From contig CM055092.1 of the NCBI GenBank assembly GCA_029204225.1, positions 16,981,921 to 17,045,920 on the forward strand: a DNA stretch of 64,000 nt, read 5' to 3'. A program made the position numbers and the translations under genes. Source of the DNA: Diphasiastrum complanatum (taxonomy: Eukaryota; Streptophyta; Lycopodiopsida; Lycopodiales; Lycopodiaceae). A model generated the notes under the pieces. It searched no databases, had not been told where the DNA came from, and was given only the letters and a program-made list of their open reading frames with translations. Below are positions 47,761 through 59,718 of the stretch, piece after piece. Within the stretch, counting starts at the first letter, position 1; each line of letters starts with the position of its first letter.

Positions 47761-48410
47761 GTCCATGGCTTGTCTCCAGAGATCAGGGTCTGGTTGGCTG
47801 AGTGCCTCTTCGATTGTTGTCGGTTCCTATATCAAGAGACATACAGACTGAAGAGTATACCTTGTGGGCTGTGTGCGCACTCGGCTTGATCTTCTTGGAG
47901 GAATTGACTAATGAACCACTCCTGGGACTTGTTGATGAGTAGTAGCAATGTCTTCATCTGATTCGCTGTCGAATAGTGGGTTGACAATGGACACACTTGA
48001 GCCCGAAGCTCGGATTGTTGTGTCAATGGCAAGTGATGAAGGTTCTTCTGAAACAATATCTTTGCCTTTGATGTCAACGAACTGATCCTCGATAAAGACT
48101 ATATCCCAACTGTACAAGATTTGCTGGGTATCAGAATCATACAGCTTGTATGTGTTATCAGATGAAGTATATCCAATCAGGATGGTCTTGAGACCTTGGA
48201 AGTCAAACTTCTTCCTCGTGTCTTTCAGGATCTACACATAGGCAACACATCTGAACATTCTTAGGTTCTTCACAGAAGGCTTAGAGCCTGTCCACACCTC
48301 ATGGGGTGTCTTGCCTGAGAGGGCCTTGGTCGAACATCTGTTCTAGATGTAAGCTGTAGTGGAGACAGCTTCGGCCCATAAGCTCTTGGGTAGCGATGCA
48401 TGCACCAGCA
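47761..48410 (-). pseudogene. Element A integrase C-terminal half and linker
   Basis: Minus strand from 48405: VHASLPKSLWAEAVSTTAY, stop, KALSGKTPHEVWTGSKPSVK, FRCVAYV, then SWDIVFIEDQFVD and a Ser/Glu-rich linker to RRSSRVRTQPTRY. It joins the segment right of 54569 in phase across the target duplication. Confidence 0.8.
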
Positions 48411-49092
48411 TGTTAAAAATTCACAATTCTAGCTTGACTAGTTTTGGTCATATGACTTGTAAATAGTTAGATGGTCATGATGTGGCTTGTCACACGTGCC
48501 AAATAGCATAGGATTCCATTCATAAGGATGTTCTCAAGTAGACCTAAGTGTTAGAAGCTTTGGAATGAGTCCAAATTATGCTTAGATACAAGGGAGAAAA
48601 AATAGGATCTATTTTTGGTAGTTTTTGCATTGTTGAGGGATCTCCAAGATTCCAACCCTAACTTGGTAGGGATGAAAGATCCACCAAAATTAGCATTAGG
48701 GATAGGTTTAGGGCTACTCATACCTGCCCAAAACCGTGATGGATCATGTATATATAGGTGATGATATCTCACCAAAATCAATCAAGCAATTTCATGTTTT
48801 TTCTCTCATAATGGTGCAATTGCTCTCTATGTTCATAATTGTTTGAGTACTTGTGATTACTAATGATTATAGGATTGAATGTAGGTCTGGTGTACAGTAC
48901 TCAGACTGTGGGAGGCCGTACTTTCACACGTGTGAAGCCTTCTTCAAGGATTTGGGCCATTTAGTGAGGTTCAAGCATAGGTTTTTGATGGATTTTGATG
49001 GTTCAACTTGTGCTAATCTTATGAAATCATAATCTATTGTCTTCCTCATCATTTCAAGTGTTTTAGGATCCTTATTTGCTGTAATTTTTACA
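48411..49092 (+). repeat. 5' LTR of the young Copia
   Basis: TGTTAAAAATTC...TTTTTACA, 682 bp. It contains a TATATATA box-like motif near 48750 (on the plus strand: 'catgtatatatagg') and a perfect 14-bp palindrome TTCACACGTGTGAA with a CACGTG G-box core (48923-48936). Confidence 0.95.
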
Positions 49093-49105
49093 TGGTATCA
49101 GAGCC
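49093..49105 (+). promoter_or_regulatory. Primer-binding site (tRNA-Met)
   Basis: TGGTATCAGAGCC directly follows the LTR terminus. Confidence 0.95.
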
Positions 49106-49903
49106 TAAAGTCTGAAATGAGCTAAATCCTTGGTTTGCATTCAATTTGATCACAATTTTTGATCTAAATCTTGTGTAGATTGGATCTTAGCATCTAGTAT
49201 TGATTCTAGAACTCAAAGTGAGTCAAATACATTGGAGATTGGTGTTGTGTGACTTCATTTGCAGGTGTTTAGGTGTCTAAAACCAGAGGCAAAGTTGAAT
49301 TCAATTCACATTACCAAGATAGCAAGTTTTGCTTGCTCCAAGCATTGATTTCTAAGCGAGTTTTGGAGGTGATTTCATAGAGAAGGCTTTCTAGCATTCA
49401 AGGAGAGGGAAGATCAGAGTTTTGGGGACTCTTCAAGGCTGTTCTAAGGTGTAGTAGGCACCTCCTAAAGTTATTTAGGTTCAGTCCAACCATTGCTTGA
49501 CTTATGCACCAAATTAGATCAATTTTTCATCAATTTTGATCATTTTATGCTTGTGATTGGATAGTAGATTGTGTTGCATTCTCATTAAGTTCCATTTAGA
49601 TCTTTTACAAGTGATTTTGGAAGTATATTAGGTTGCTGAAATTCACTCTTGATCAGATCATTTGGAAGCTTTAATGTTCTTTATAGAAAGAGGGGCAATT
49701 CTACTAGTATTGTCTACTTCAATCAAGCAAGTGCATTGTTTCTAGTATTCTATGATTTGATTTTGTTAAAGATCATTCTTAGATCTTTATAGGAAGTCTA
49801 TTACTGATCTTTTCAGGTCCCTAAGAAGTGGGATAAGGTAGACCTTCAATCAAATCAATAGAAGTAACCTTCATTTGTGTCAAGTCCTTGATTAGGAGAC
49901 TAG
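49106..49903 (+). other. Untranslated leader of the young Copia
   Basis: About 800 bp between PBS and gag with no long frame. It presumably holds packaging signals, which I cannot identify. Confidence 0.6.
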
Positions 49904-51484
49904 ATTGCATCTATAAATGCATATCTTTTGGATACTAATGAAAGGCTCAACAAAACTAACTATTCCATATGGAAAGTTAGAATTGAATCTATCATGATCA
50001 TGCAAGATCTGATGGAAATTGTAAATGGTAAGGAGGGTGAACCTATTCATCCTCAAGAAAAAGCCAAATACATCAAGAGGTGCAATGTTGCACTACATTG
50101 CATAAAAATGAATGTTGCAAATGAACTCTTAAGAGAGGTAGGAGATTGCACTTCAGCTCAGGATGCCTGGGAGACTTTGCAAAAGGTCTATGAATCCAAG
50201 AACCAAACTAGAATGTTAGCTTTGAAGAATCAAATCTATAGAAGCTATCAAAAAAAAGGAGAGAGTGCACATACTTTTGTCCTAAGAGTAAAGGAATTGA
50301 ACAAAGAGCTAGCCTTTATAGGTGACCCTATCAAGGATGAAGAGCTTGTTCAACTCATATTGAATGGACTAAGCTTTGAATTTGACAATTTGGTTCAGGG
50401 ATATGCAATTATGGGTAAGCTACCCATACTTGAAGAACTCCAAGGCACACTCATGGCCGAGGAATCAAGAAGGAGCCAAATGCAAGAGAGGATGGATAGG
50501 CTTTCCATCCAAGGTGGAGATGACCAAGCTCTCTTCACCAAAGGCAAAGGCAAGTCCAAAGGCAAAGGATCAACATTCAAGAAGTCTACAAAGCTTGAGG
50601 ATCAAGAAGGACCCCCAAAGGCATCTCCATCAACCACCAAAGTCAAGAAGGACAAATCAAAGGTGAAGTGCTACTATTGTAGCAAGATGGGGAATTATGC
50701 CTCGGAATGCTTCAAGAGGAAGCAAGATCAAAGCCAAGCCAACATGAGCAAAGAGGAGGAGGAGGAGAGTTCACATGAGGACTCTCTCATGATGTCCATA
50801 TTTTCTTCAACAAGCTTCAAAGGAGAAGATCCTTGGTGGATTGACTCGGGTGCTAGTTCACACATGACTAGTAAAAGGGAGTTTTTCTCTTCTCTCTTAT
50901 CTTATGATGGACCTATAAAGTCTATCTATACAGCAAATGATGAAGCTTGTAAGATTGAAGGAGTTGGTAGCATTCCCCTTTGCTTAGGATCTTCCAAAAA
51001 GATCAACATAGAAGGTGTTTTGTACATTCCTACAATAACAAAGAATCTACTAAGTGTTGGCCAAATGGTAGACAATGGTTTCAATGTTGACTTTGCTTCA
51101 AATGAATGTTTCATCAAGAAGAAGGGTAAGATAGTGGCTAAGGGCACTAGACTTGGCAAACTTTATAAGCTGGATGCATTTGTGGATACTAATGTTGTCA
51201 TGTTGGCCGAGAAGAGCAAAATATCTACCTTTACTTTATGGCACAAAAGACTTGGACATGTCAACTCGGGTTCCATGGAGGCTATGATCAAGGAGGAGTA
51301 TGCTTTAGGCCTACCAAGGTCTATTGGGAAGGAAGACAAGGTTTGTGAAGCTTGTGCCTTATCCAAGGCACATAAGAAGGTGTTTCCTAACTCCATCACA
51401 AAGTCATCTCATCCTCTTGAATCATACACTCGGATGTGCACATTGCTAGCACCAAATCTAATGGAGGTTCATCCATGTTTTTAA
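49904..51484 (+). pseudogene. Young Copia gag, protease and start of integrase
   Basis: The frame is open from 49904, but the codon aligned with the sister element's initiator Met (18394) is ATT, and no other in-frame ATG precedes gag. Numbering from 49928: residues 1-200 gag (LNKTNYSIWKVRIESIM, LHCIKMNVANELLREV). Residues 248-261 are the knuckle CYYCSKMGNYASEC, in which the expected zinc-binding His is Asn. Around 303-311 is the protease WWIDSGASSHM, active-site Asp about 306. Then LYIPTITKNLLSVGQ and the pre-integrase LWHKRLGHVNSGS with an HHCC-like finger (VCEACALSKAHKKV). The frame shifts near 51418-51423, where a single missing base would account for the change, and stops at 51484. Confidence 0.9.
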
Positions 51485-53868
51485 CCTTCATTGATGACTA
51501 CTCAAGATATTGTTGGGTGTTCTTACTTTCCTTCAAGTCTCAAGTATTTGATACTTTTGTAAAGTTCAAGTTGTTTGTGGAAAAGCATCATAATCATAGC
51601 ATCAAGATTCTTAGAAGTGACAATGGTGGAGAATTCATCTCCAATGAGTTCAAGGCCTTTTGTGAGGAGGAAGGGATCAAGAAAGAGACTTCTTGTCCTT
51701 ACACTCCTCAACAAAATGGAGTTGCTGAAAGAAGGAATAGAACATTATGTGAATGTTCTAAGGCTTTAAGATTAGATGCTTGTTTGCCCAAATCCTTTTG
51801 GGGTGAGTCTCTTGTATGTGCAAACTACTTGATGAATAGGGTGTCTTGCAAAGCAATTGAAGGCAAAACTCCTTATGAGATGTTGTATGAAAAGAAACCC
51901 AATCTTAATCACTTGAAAGTTTTTGGGTGTATATGTTATGTGCATGTGCCATTGGAAACAAGAACCAAGGAGGATCCATCTTCCACAAGAGGGATCATGC
52001 TTGGATATGCAAGCTCAAGCAAGGGCTACAAAGTCTATCTCCCATCCTTGAACAAATTTGTTGTTTCAAGGGATGTCATCTTTGATGAACATCATATGCA
52101 TATGCTTGAAGAAGGCTCAAGTGCTCCAACAATCAAGAAGAAGATGGCCGAGGAGCAAGATCTTGGTTTTGAGGAGGAGCTCATGGAGGAGCAAGCACCA
52201 AACCCACCTATCACACCAAGGAGATCTTCAAGGGCAAAAGTGGAGCCATCAAGGCTCACATATCAAGGCAAAGGACAGCAAGTTGAGGGTATCTCATCCA
52301 CTTCTTATGCTTTATCTAGTTTTGAAGAACCGTCTAATGTTGAAAATGCATTGAACTCCAAAGAATGGTATAAAGCTATGTTGGATGAGTATGATGCCTT
52401 GATTGAGAATGAAACTTGGTTGCTTGTTGAGAGACCTCAAAGGAATGTAATAGGATGCAAGTGGGTCTTCAAGCTTAAGTTGAATGCAAATGGGAGTGTT
52501 AACAAACATAAAGCAAGATTAGTTGCAAAAGGTTATGCTCAAGAGAGAGGGATAGACTATGAGGAAACTTTTGCACCCGTGGCCAAGATGGTCACAATAA
52601 GACTAATCATTGCACTTACATCACATTTTGGATGGATTCTATGTCAAATGGATGTCTCTAATGCTTTCTTGAATGGTTTTTTGGAAGAGGATATCTATAT
52701 GGAGCAGCCACAAGGGTTCATCAAGCATGGAATGGACAAAGTATGCCATCTCCAAAGAAGCATCTATGGCTTGAAGCAAGCCTCGAGATCTTGGAATTCA
52801 AGACTACATTGCTATCTTATTTCACTTTCTTTTGTTCAAAGTGAATATGATCCCACTCTTTACATTAAGTTTTATGATGTTGGTATTGTACTTTTACTCA
52901 TTTATGTAGATGACATCATCATTAGTGGAAATAGTGTTGACGGTATTGAAAAAATCAAGATAGATCTATCCTTAGAGTTCAAGATGGTAGATCTAGGGTG
53001 TCTTCACTTCATCTTAGGCATAGAAGTACTTAGAGGGTCTGATTTTATCTTTATAAGTCAAGTAAACTATGCTCAAAGTCTTTTGAAGAAGTTTAAGATG
53101 GAAGTATGCAAAAGTGTTGACACACCAATGGAGCAAGATGTAAAAGTGCCAAATGAAGATGATGAAAGATCCTTCATGGACATCACTTTGTTTAGGCAAC
53201 TTATAGGTTCCTTAATGTGGATCACTATAACTAGACCAGATCTTAGCTTTAGTGTATGTAGGTTGAGCCAATCCATGCAAAAGCCATTGAATATCCATTG
53301 GAAAAAGGCTAAGAGGATTCTAAGATACATCTCGGGTACATTGGATTTTGGGATTCTATATAGAGGAGATGTGATTAACCTTCATGCATTTAGTGATTCA
53401 GATTTTGCAGGGGACAAGAGGGATAGGAAATCAACAAGTGCCTATTCAACTTTCATAGGAGAAGGTGTGGTTTCATGGCTTTCAAAAAGGCAAGAAACTA
53501 TATCTCTATCTTCAACCGAGGCCGAGTACAAAGCTTTGACAACCACTACAAAGGAGGTACTTTGGATCAAGAGATTATTGGTGGAGCTAAAGATCATGGA
53601 TTCAGAGGAGGCACCAATCATCTAAAATGACAATATATCAGCCCAACACCTTGCATCTAACCCAATCTTCCATGCAAGATCTAAGCACATTGAGATATGC
53701 CATCACTTTGTGAGAGAAATGGTGCAAGCCAAGGAGATTGCTTTGGAGCATGTTCCAAGCAATGAATGTGTAGCTGATCTACTTACTAAACCACTTCAAA
53801 ATACACCTTTTATGAAGTTCAGATCATCACTTGGAGTGATTAGTAAAGCAATTATTGAACCAAGCTAG
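51421..53868 (+). pseudogene. Young Copia integrase, reverse transcriptase, RNase H
   Basis: Integrase core in order: HSDVH (first Asp), FLTFIDDYSRYCWVFLLSF, RSDNGGEF (second Asp), PQQNGVAERRNRTL (Glu). Then HLKVFGCICYVHVP, YKVYLPSLNKFVVSRDVIFD, a linker with TPRRSSRAKVEPSRL. RT: WYKAMLDEYDALIENETW, CKWVFKLKLNANGSV, ETFAPVAKMVTIRLI, MDVSNAFLNG, and the palm YVDD at 52903-52914. Connection and RNase H: FSDSDFAGDKRDRKSTSAY, WLSKRQETISLSSTEAEYKAL. A TAA at 53623-53625 interrupts the last third of RNase H. The same frame then continues (SAQHLASNPIFHARSKHIEI, ADLLTKPLQ) to a TAG at 53866. Confidence 0.92.
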
Positions 53869-53871
53869 ATA

Positions 53872-53882
53872 GTGAGGAGGAG
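53872..53882 (+). promoter_or_regulatory. Polypurine tract
   Basis: GTGAGGAGGAG immediately before LTR2. Confidence 0.85.
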
Positions 53883-54564
53883 TGTTAAAAATTCACAATT
53901 CTAGCTTGACTAGTTTTGGTCATATGACTTGTAAATAGTTAGATGGTCATGATGTGGCTTGTCACACGTGCCAAATAGCATAGGATTCCATTCATAAGGA
54001 TGTTCTCAAGTAGACCTAAGTGTTAGAAGCTTTGGAATGAGTCCAAATTATGCTTAGATACAAGGGAGAAAAAATAGGATCTATTTTTGGTAGTTTTTGC
54101 ATTGTTGAGGGATCTCCAAGATTCCAACCCTAACTTGGTAGGGATGAAAGATCCACCAAAATTAGCATTAGGGATAGGTTTAGGGCTACTCATACCTGCC
54201 CAAAACTGTGATGGATCATGTATATATAGGTGATGATATCTCACCAAAATCAATCAAGCAATTTCATGTTTTTTCTCTCATAATGGTGCAATTGCTCTCT
54301 ATGTTCATAATTGTTTGAGTACTTGTGATTACTAATGATTATAGGATTGAATGTAGGTCTGGTGTACAGTACTCAGACTGTGGGAGGCCGTACTTTCACA
54401 CGTGTGAAGCCTTCTTCAAGGATTTGGGCCATTTAGTGAGGTTCAAGCATAGGTTTTTGATGGATTTTGATGGTTCAACTTGTGCTAATCTTATGAAATC
54501 ATAATCTATTGTTTTCCTCATCATTTCAAGTGTTTTAGGATCCTTATTTGCTGTAATTTTTACA
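53883..54564 (+). repeat. 3' LTR of the young Copia
   Basis: 682 bp. I see two C/T differences from LTR1 (near 54208 and 54513). The G-box palindrome lies at 54395-54408. Confidence 0.95.
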
Positions 54565-54569
54565 CAGCA

Positions 54570-55260
54570 TACATTTAGCTGATTCAACCAGAGTATGGTT
54601 CTTTCTCTCGGCTAAGCCATTAGACTGAGGACTATAAGGAGTGATGAATTGCTGCTCAATGCCTTGGCTCTAGTAGTACTCCTTAAACTCAGGAGAGATG
54701 TATTCTCCACCATTGTCAGACCTGAGGGCCTTGATTGTCCTTTCAGTCTCTTTTTCTGCGTGCTCCTTGAATATCTGAAGCAATTAAAAGCTTCTGATTT
54801 TTTTTTGATAAAGTACACCATAGTCCTTTTGGAGAATTCATCAATAAAAGTTATAAACTACTTTGCATCCTTTAGAAAAGGATTCTTCATTGGGCCACAA
54901 ATGTCTGAATGCACAACGTCTAACAATCCTCTAGCAGTATGCTGATGGCTTGATCTAAATGGTTTCCTAGTCTGTTTACCAACTAGACAGTCTTGACAGA
55001 CAGGTAACTCGACTTTATCACTAGGATAGTCTAGATCAAGAACAATAGAATGTTTAGACATTTGTTGTACAACAACATGATTCAAGTGACCAAGTCTATA
55101 ATGCCAAAGTAAACTTTTATTTGTTTGAATAGAAGTACTGAGTGCCTGACTAGAGGCAGAAAAGCAACTTAATCTATACAAGTATCCATGCCTCTTTTTG
55201 AGTGCTAGGATCTTGTCTGTCCTATCAACTACTTTGCACTGATCACATTCGAATTCTTCT
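54570..55260 (-). pseudogene. Element A integrase N-terminal half
   Basis: Minus strand from about 55181: LLWHYRLGHLNHVVV (first His pair region), PVCQDCLVGKQTRKPF (Cys pair), VVHSDICGPMKNPF (first Asp), then FITFIDEFSKRTMVYFIKKK, a shifted stretch over the second Asp, and ERKNHTLVESAKCML, which ends at the young Copia insertion point. Stops and frameshifts present. Confidence 0.85.
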
Positions 55261-56403
55261 TTATGTCCTAGATCTGTGATTCTGCTTACAGAGAGCAGAT
55301 TCTAATAAATTGGGTACATATAGGATTTTAGAAAGTAGCTTAAATTGATCATTTGCAAAGCTCAATCTCATAGTACCTTCAACTTTAATAGCTTGGGTGC
55401 TATTATCACCAAGATGAACGTATTTGTTGGTACCGTAGGGCATATAGGACTCGAAACAGCCAATGAGGCTGGTCATATGCTGAGTGACACCGGAATGCAG
55501 GAACCAAGAACTATTGTTGGATGCTCCTTGATGGCTGGTCATGAAGGCATTATGATCCACTTCTTGAATGGGCTATGGAGCTTCTGTAGCTGCATTGGCC
55601 ACTTGATTCAACTGTCCCTTGCTGTTGTTCTTTGCTTGTAGTATCTGGCAGTCTTGAATCTCGTGGTTGTTTCGTTTGCAGTATCTACAGAAGAGTCTTT
55701 CTTCATCTGTAGATTCAACTATTCTTTGTGTTGTGCTAGTTTTTGGTCTTGCTTTGATTGCTTCGGGCCTTTTTTCTTCTTCTGCTTATTCGTGCTCTTG
55801 CTCGTGTACAAAGCATGACAATCAGTTGAGGAACTAGAGGCTTCGTTCCTCCGCGTGTCTTCCTGCAACAACATTGTAATGACTCTCGAAAGAGTCAGTT
55901 ATGGATTATCATCACCTAGCTGTCGTATGAGCTTGGCAAGCTTGTAAGCAGTTGCATCACTACATCTTGATCGTCTATGACAGATCCGACAGTGGCCATT
56001 TGCTTCAGCAGGTTCTTGAATTGGTTGATGTGATTCTACATGGAATTACCATTCGCCATCTTGAGGGGGTAAAATTTCTTCTTGAGATGTAGCTTGGAAG
56101 CTATATCTCGTACTTCTATAATGTGCTCAAGATGTCCCAGACTTCTTTGGATGTCTGGGCTTCAGACAAATGGCTGATTTGAGTATTCGAAATGTTGAGG
56201 ATGATTAACGCGAATGTCTTTCCATTCTTCAGCTTCCATTTGGAGATTACTGCATCGTTAGCTTCGGGTTTCCCTTCTGCACTTGTAACAACATCATACA
56301 ACTCCTTAGCCATTAGCACTATTTTCATCTTAAATTTTCATAGATGGTAATTGGCTCCATCAAGCTTGTCCATGATAGGATTGGCTTTCCCTTGGGAATC
56401 CAT
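55261..56403 (-). pseudogene. Element A gag and protease
   Basis: Gag starts at ATG 56403 (MDSQGKANPIMDKLDGANYHL) and meets TGA at codon 22, where the family has the conserved Trp of the 'NYxxWK' motif. It then continues MKIVLMAKELYDVV, FALIILNISNTQISHL, VMQLLTSLPSSYDS. A knuckle CRYCKRNNHEIQDC is canonical. The protease motif at about 55520 is WFLHSGVTQHM: the active-site Asp of D-S-G is His. Several further frameshifts. Element B's gag carries the same TGA at codon 22. Confidence 0.85.
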
Positions 56404-56594
56404 GCGAAAGATTAGTCTAGGTGATAGGAAAAACTATTAATGACTTAAGTATGAAAATATGGTGCTAAATTACAGAACAAGAAGACAATTACTCTATCGG
56501 CTAGTAGAGTCTTGTTACTGTGGAAGCTTATCAGGCTACAAAAATAGCTCTGAAATAAAATCGCTTAAAGAATCAAATAGATTTTGATATCTTA

Positions 56595-56607
56595 GGCTCT
56601 GATACCA
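56595..56607 (-). promoter_or_regulatory. Primer-binding site of element A
   Basis: TGGTATCAGAGCC on the minus strand, beside the LTR end at 56608. Confidence 0.9.
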
Positions 56608-57222
56608 TGTTGAAGAATGTAAGAGCAAGCCCTTCAATTCTCTCGGTGCGTGCACTACTGGTGACTTAGTAGGCAAACACAAGAATATAATAATTTTAAA
56701 GTTTTTGATGCGCGGTGGTAGCGGAAGTGAAGAGCAGATAGCCAGACAAATCAATTAGATAGCTAGACAGATCATAGAAAAGCATTATAGTATTGACACA
56801 AATCTGAATGCAGAACCAAACAGAGTTGTAATCAGATTAAGTATAATGAAATATACAGGTCAATAATGCAAGTGAGCACAAAACAATAGCAGATGTAACT
56901 GCATGCTTCACAAGCTAAACACACTCTGTAAAGGTTATGAACCTATTACTAACAATCAATCTGAAAGAAAGAATCAATGCATGAAGTCACTTACAATGTC
57001 TATCTCTAAATTACAGATTATGCTCCATTATCTTCTGTTCTACATGTTACTTCGAATACTGAGATGGTATTCAATATATACATAATTTTTATAGGTGTGC
57101 AAATGAAGAAAGTACAAAAAGTGGATGTGCTATCTGTGGGAGATCATGGGTAGTTGTCGTCGCTGTCAAATCTAATTGCATAGTGCATGGGATGAGCATG
57201 AGAAGGCCACGATGTTAGCCTT
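56608..57222 (-). repeat. 5' LTR of element A, PBS-proximal part
   Basis: Starts (plus) TGTTGAAGAATG and runs to the element B insertion at 57222. It continues at 61610 after the GCCTT duplication. Confidence 0.85.
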
Positions 57223-58318
57223 TGTTGGAGAAAAAAGGGTGTGTCGTGTATGAGAAACAAAAAATAGCTTTAAAACGAAAACGAACACGAAAAGAAATGA
57301 AACACGAACGAGAAAACAAACTCGAATGGAAAGTGTTCTTGCGCAGCGGAATGAGCTATATGACTCGTTCCCTAAGTACTATGCCTATAAGAGATGAACA
57401 AGGCATTAGTGATAGAGGTCATAGCCGTTCTGATTACATAGCCAAACGTTAATTGAACATCAGAAGAGTAACCTTTCACAAATAGCTAGACAAATTATTT
57501 GTCGCAAATGATTCGTGAAGAGAGAGAGTGAGCTCAACTGATAATAAGTCGCGAATGATTCGCGAAGAGAGAGACTGATTACCAAATTGAGCAACTGGAA
57601 AAGTCAAATAGAATGAAAAATAAGCATAGCAATACTGACACATATCTGAATGCAGAACAAAGAGCTATTATCAGATTAAGTATATCAAATATACATTTCA
57701 ATAGCACGGTAGAGCACAAGACAATAGTGGGCGAAACTGCATGCTCTACAAAGCTAATTCAATTTGTGAAGGAATGAAACCTTATTATTGACAATAAAGA
57801 GTCAATGCACAAGGCATCTACTTCGCCTATCTTTGATAAGTTTTTGATGCTGTTATTTTCACACACTCTGCTCAATGATATGCATATGGTATACAAACTA
57901 TATATACATAATTTCACAGGTGTGCATATAAAGAAAGTACAAAGTGGATGTGATGCTTGTAGGAGATCGTGGGTAGTTGCTGTCGTTGTCAAATCCGATA
58001 GCACAGTTGCATGGGATGAGCGTGAGAAGGCCGCGACGTCAGCTTTCGCTGAAATGAACGTTGGTGAAGATGTGAAAAATGCGACACTCTGACGAAATGC
58101 CTTAGGATTGATTTACGGGGTACCTTCGACATTTTTGTAAGGTAGTGTCATCTTTTTTGCCTAAATCACGTATAAGTGTCGCATTTTTTGCCTTTTCTTC
58201 GCATGTGAGAATTTACATGTAAATATGCAGATTGCGCAACAACGTGAGTAAATATGCAGCATGAATGGAGGCAGATTAAAAATGGGAATTTAGGAGAGTA
58301 GAGAAAATAAATCCAACA
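57223..58318 (-). repeat. 3' LTR of element B
   Basis: 1096 bp, homologous to 60517-61609 with moderate divergence. Confidence 0.9.
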
Positions 58319-58321
58319 TCC

Positions 58322-59718
58322 CTCCTTAATCTGGATCCGTGAATGCCTTGATCTTCAGACTAAGCAATGCACAAAATTTGTTGTGTGCATTAACACTTAA
58401 TGCTTTCGTAAAAATATCTGCAACCATGTCATGCGTTCTGCAGTACATTAAGCTTACCTCTTTGTTGAGAACCTTGGCCCTGATGTAGTGATAGCTGATT
58501 TCAATGTGCTTACTCCTAGAATGAAATCTAGGGTTGGCTGATAAGGCAAAAACACTCTGATTATCACAAAATAAAACTGTAGGGCTATGCTGATACAGAT
58601 TAACGTCTGACAGCAAATTTTTCAACCAAAATGCCTCCTTAATGGATTGATAAGTAGCAATATACTCTAGTTCTATAGAAGAAAGTGCGATAGAGGTTTG
58701 CTTATTACTGTTCCATGAGATAGGACCGTTGTTAAAGAAGAATGGAAACCTAGATGTGGACTTATGATTGTCTACATCTCCTCCCCAGCTTGCATCAAAA
58801 TATCCACTGAGCTGATGAAGATTGTCATTGCTGACATCTCCATAGCAGATGCACTGGTCCATGGTAGCTCGAATATATCTCATGACTCTAATGAGAGCCT
58901 TCCAATGGGTAATTCCAGAATTAGCCATATATTGGCTGAGTGAGCTTACTGCAAAAGAGATATTTGGTCTTGTGTAGACCATTGCGTACATGAGAGATCC
59001 AAGTATCGATCGATAAGGATACTCTCTCATCTGCTCCTCTTTCTGCTTGGTCTGGTGACATTGGTCCTTCGACAAGTGTAGGATCCATCGGTGAGTGAGC
59101 TAATTTACAATTCAATAGATTGTATCTATTAAAAATATTGTGAAGATACCTTTGTTGAGTGATGTAAATCAATCGTCTTGATCTGTCTCTGTGGATTTGA
59201 ATGCCTAGAAATAGCATCTGCTTCAAATCCTTGACCATATTGGCATTGTTGTTGAAGATCATCCACGTATAAGGTGATGATAATGAAAGATTGTTGCACT
59301 GACTTGGAATAGACGTTGCAATCAACAATGCTTGGTTTAAATCCTTGTTCAATGAGGAATGTGTTGATCCTCTGAAACCAAGCTCTGACAGACTGTTTCG
59401 AGCCGTACAGTGCTTTGTGGAGTTTACAAACATGATTCTTTATACTTTCTAGAATGTATCCTTTGAGCTGGATCATGTAGATATCTTCTCATATAACTCC
59501 ATTCAGATAGGCTATTTGTACATCAAGTTGATGTACTTCAAGGTTGACAGTTGCAACATAAGACAAGAGCATTCGGATCGACGAATGTTTGACTACTGGA
59601 CTGAAAGTATCACCGTAGTCAACGTTCGAGATCTGGGTGAATCCTCGTGCTACTAGTCTTGCCTTCCTTTGATCAATTGCTCCATTGGCAGTGTATTTGA
59701 TCTTAAAGATCCATTTGG
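58322..59718 (-). pseudogene. Element B partial RT and RNase H
   Basis: Begins mid-RT (WIFKIKYTANGAID-like at about 59710, [15 protein letters not shown]). Then come IQLKGYILESIKNHVCKLHKA, the palm region FIIITLYVDDLQQQCQ (YVDD near 59270) with a deletion just after it, LGIQIHRDRSRR, YAMVYTRPNISFAVSSLSQYM, and RNase H YFDASWGGDVDNHKST to FTKAL near 58400. RNase H is open over 249 codons (58326-59075); the RT part is frameshifted. Confidence 0.85.

Larger units (their letters stand above)
48411..54564 (+). mobile_element. Near-complete young Copia element
   Basis: 6154 bp: LTR1 48411-49092, PBS TGGTATCAGAGCC 49093-49105, leader, gag-PR-INT-RT-RH coding 49904-53868, PPT GTGAGGAGGAG 53872-53882, LTR2 53883-54564. 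Perfect 5-bp target duplication CAGCA (48406-48410 and 54565-54569). The two 682-bp LTRs differ at two positions by my reading, so insertion is recent. Coding lesions: lost start codon, one knuckle His-to-Asn change, one frameshift, one nonsense codon. It sits in the integrase of element A, in opposite orientation. Confidence 0.95.
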
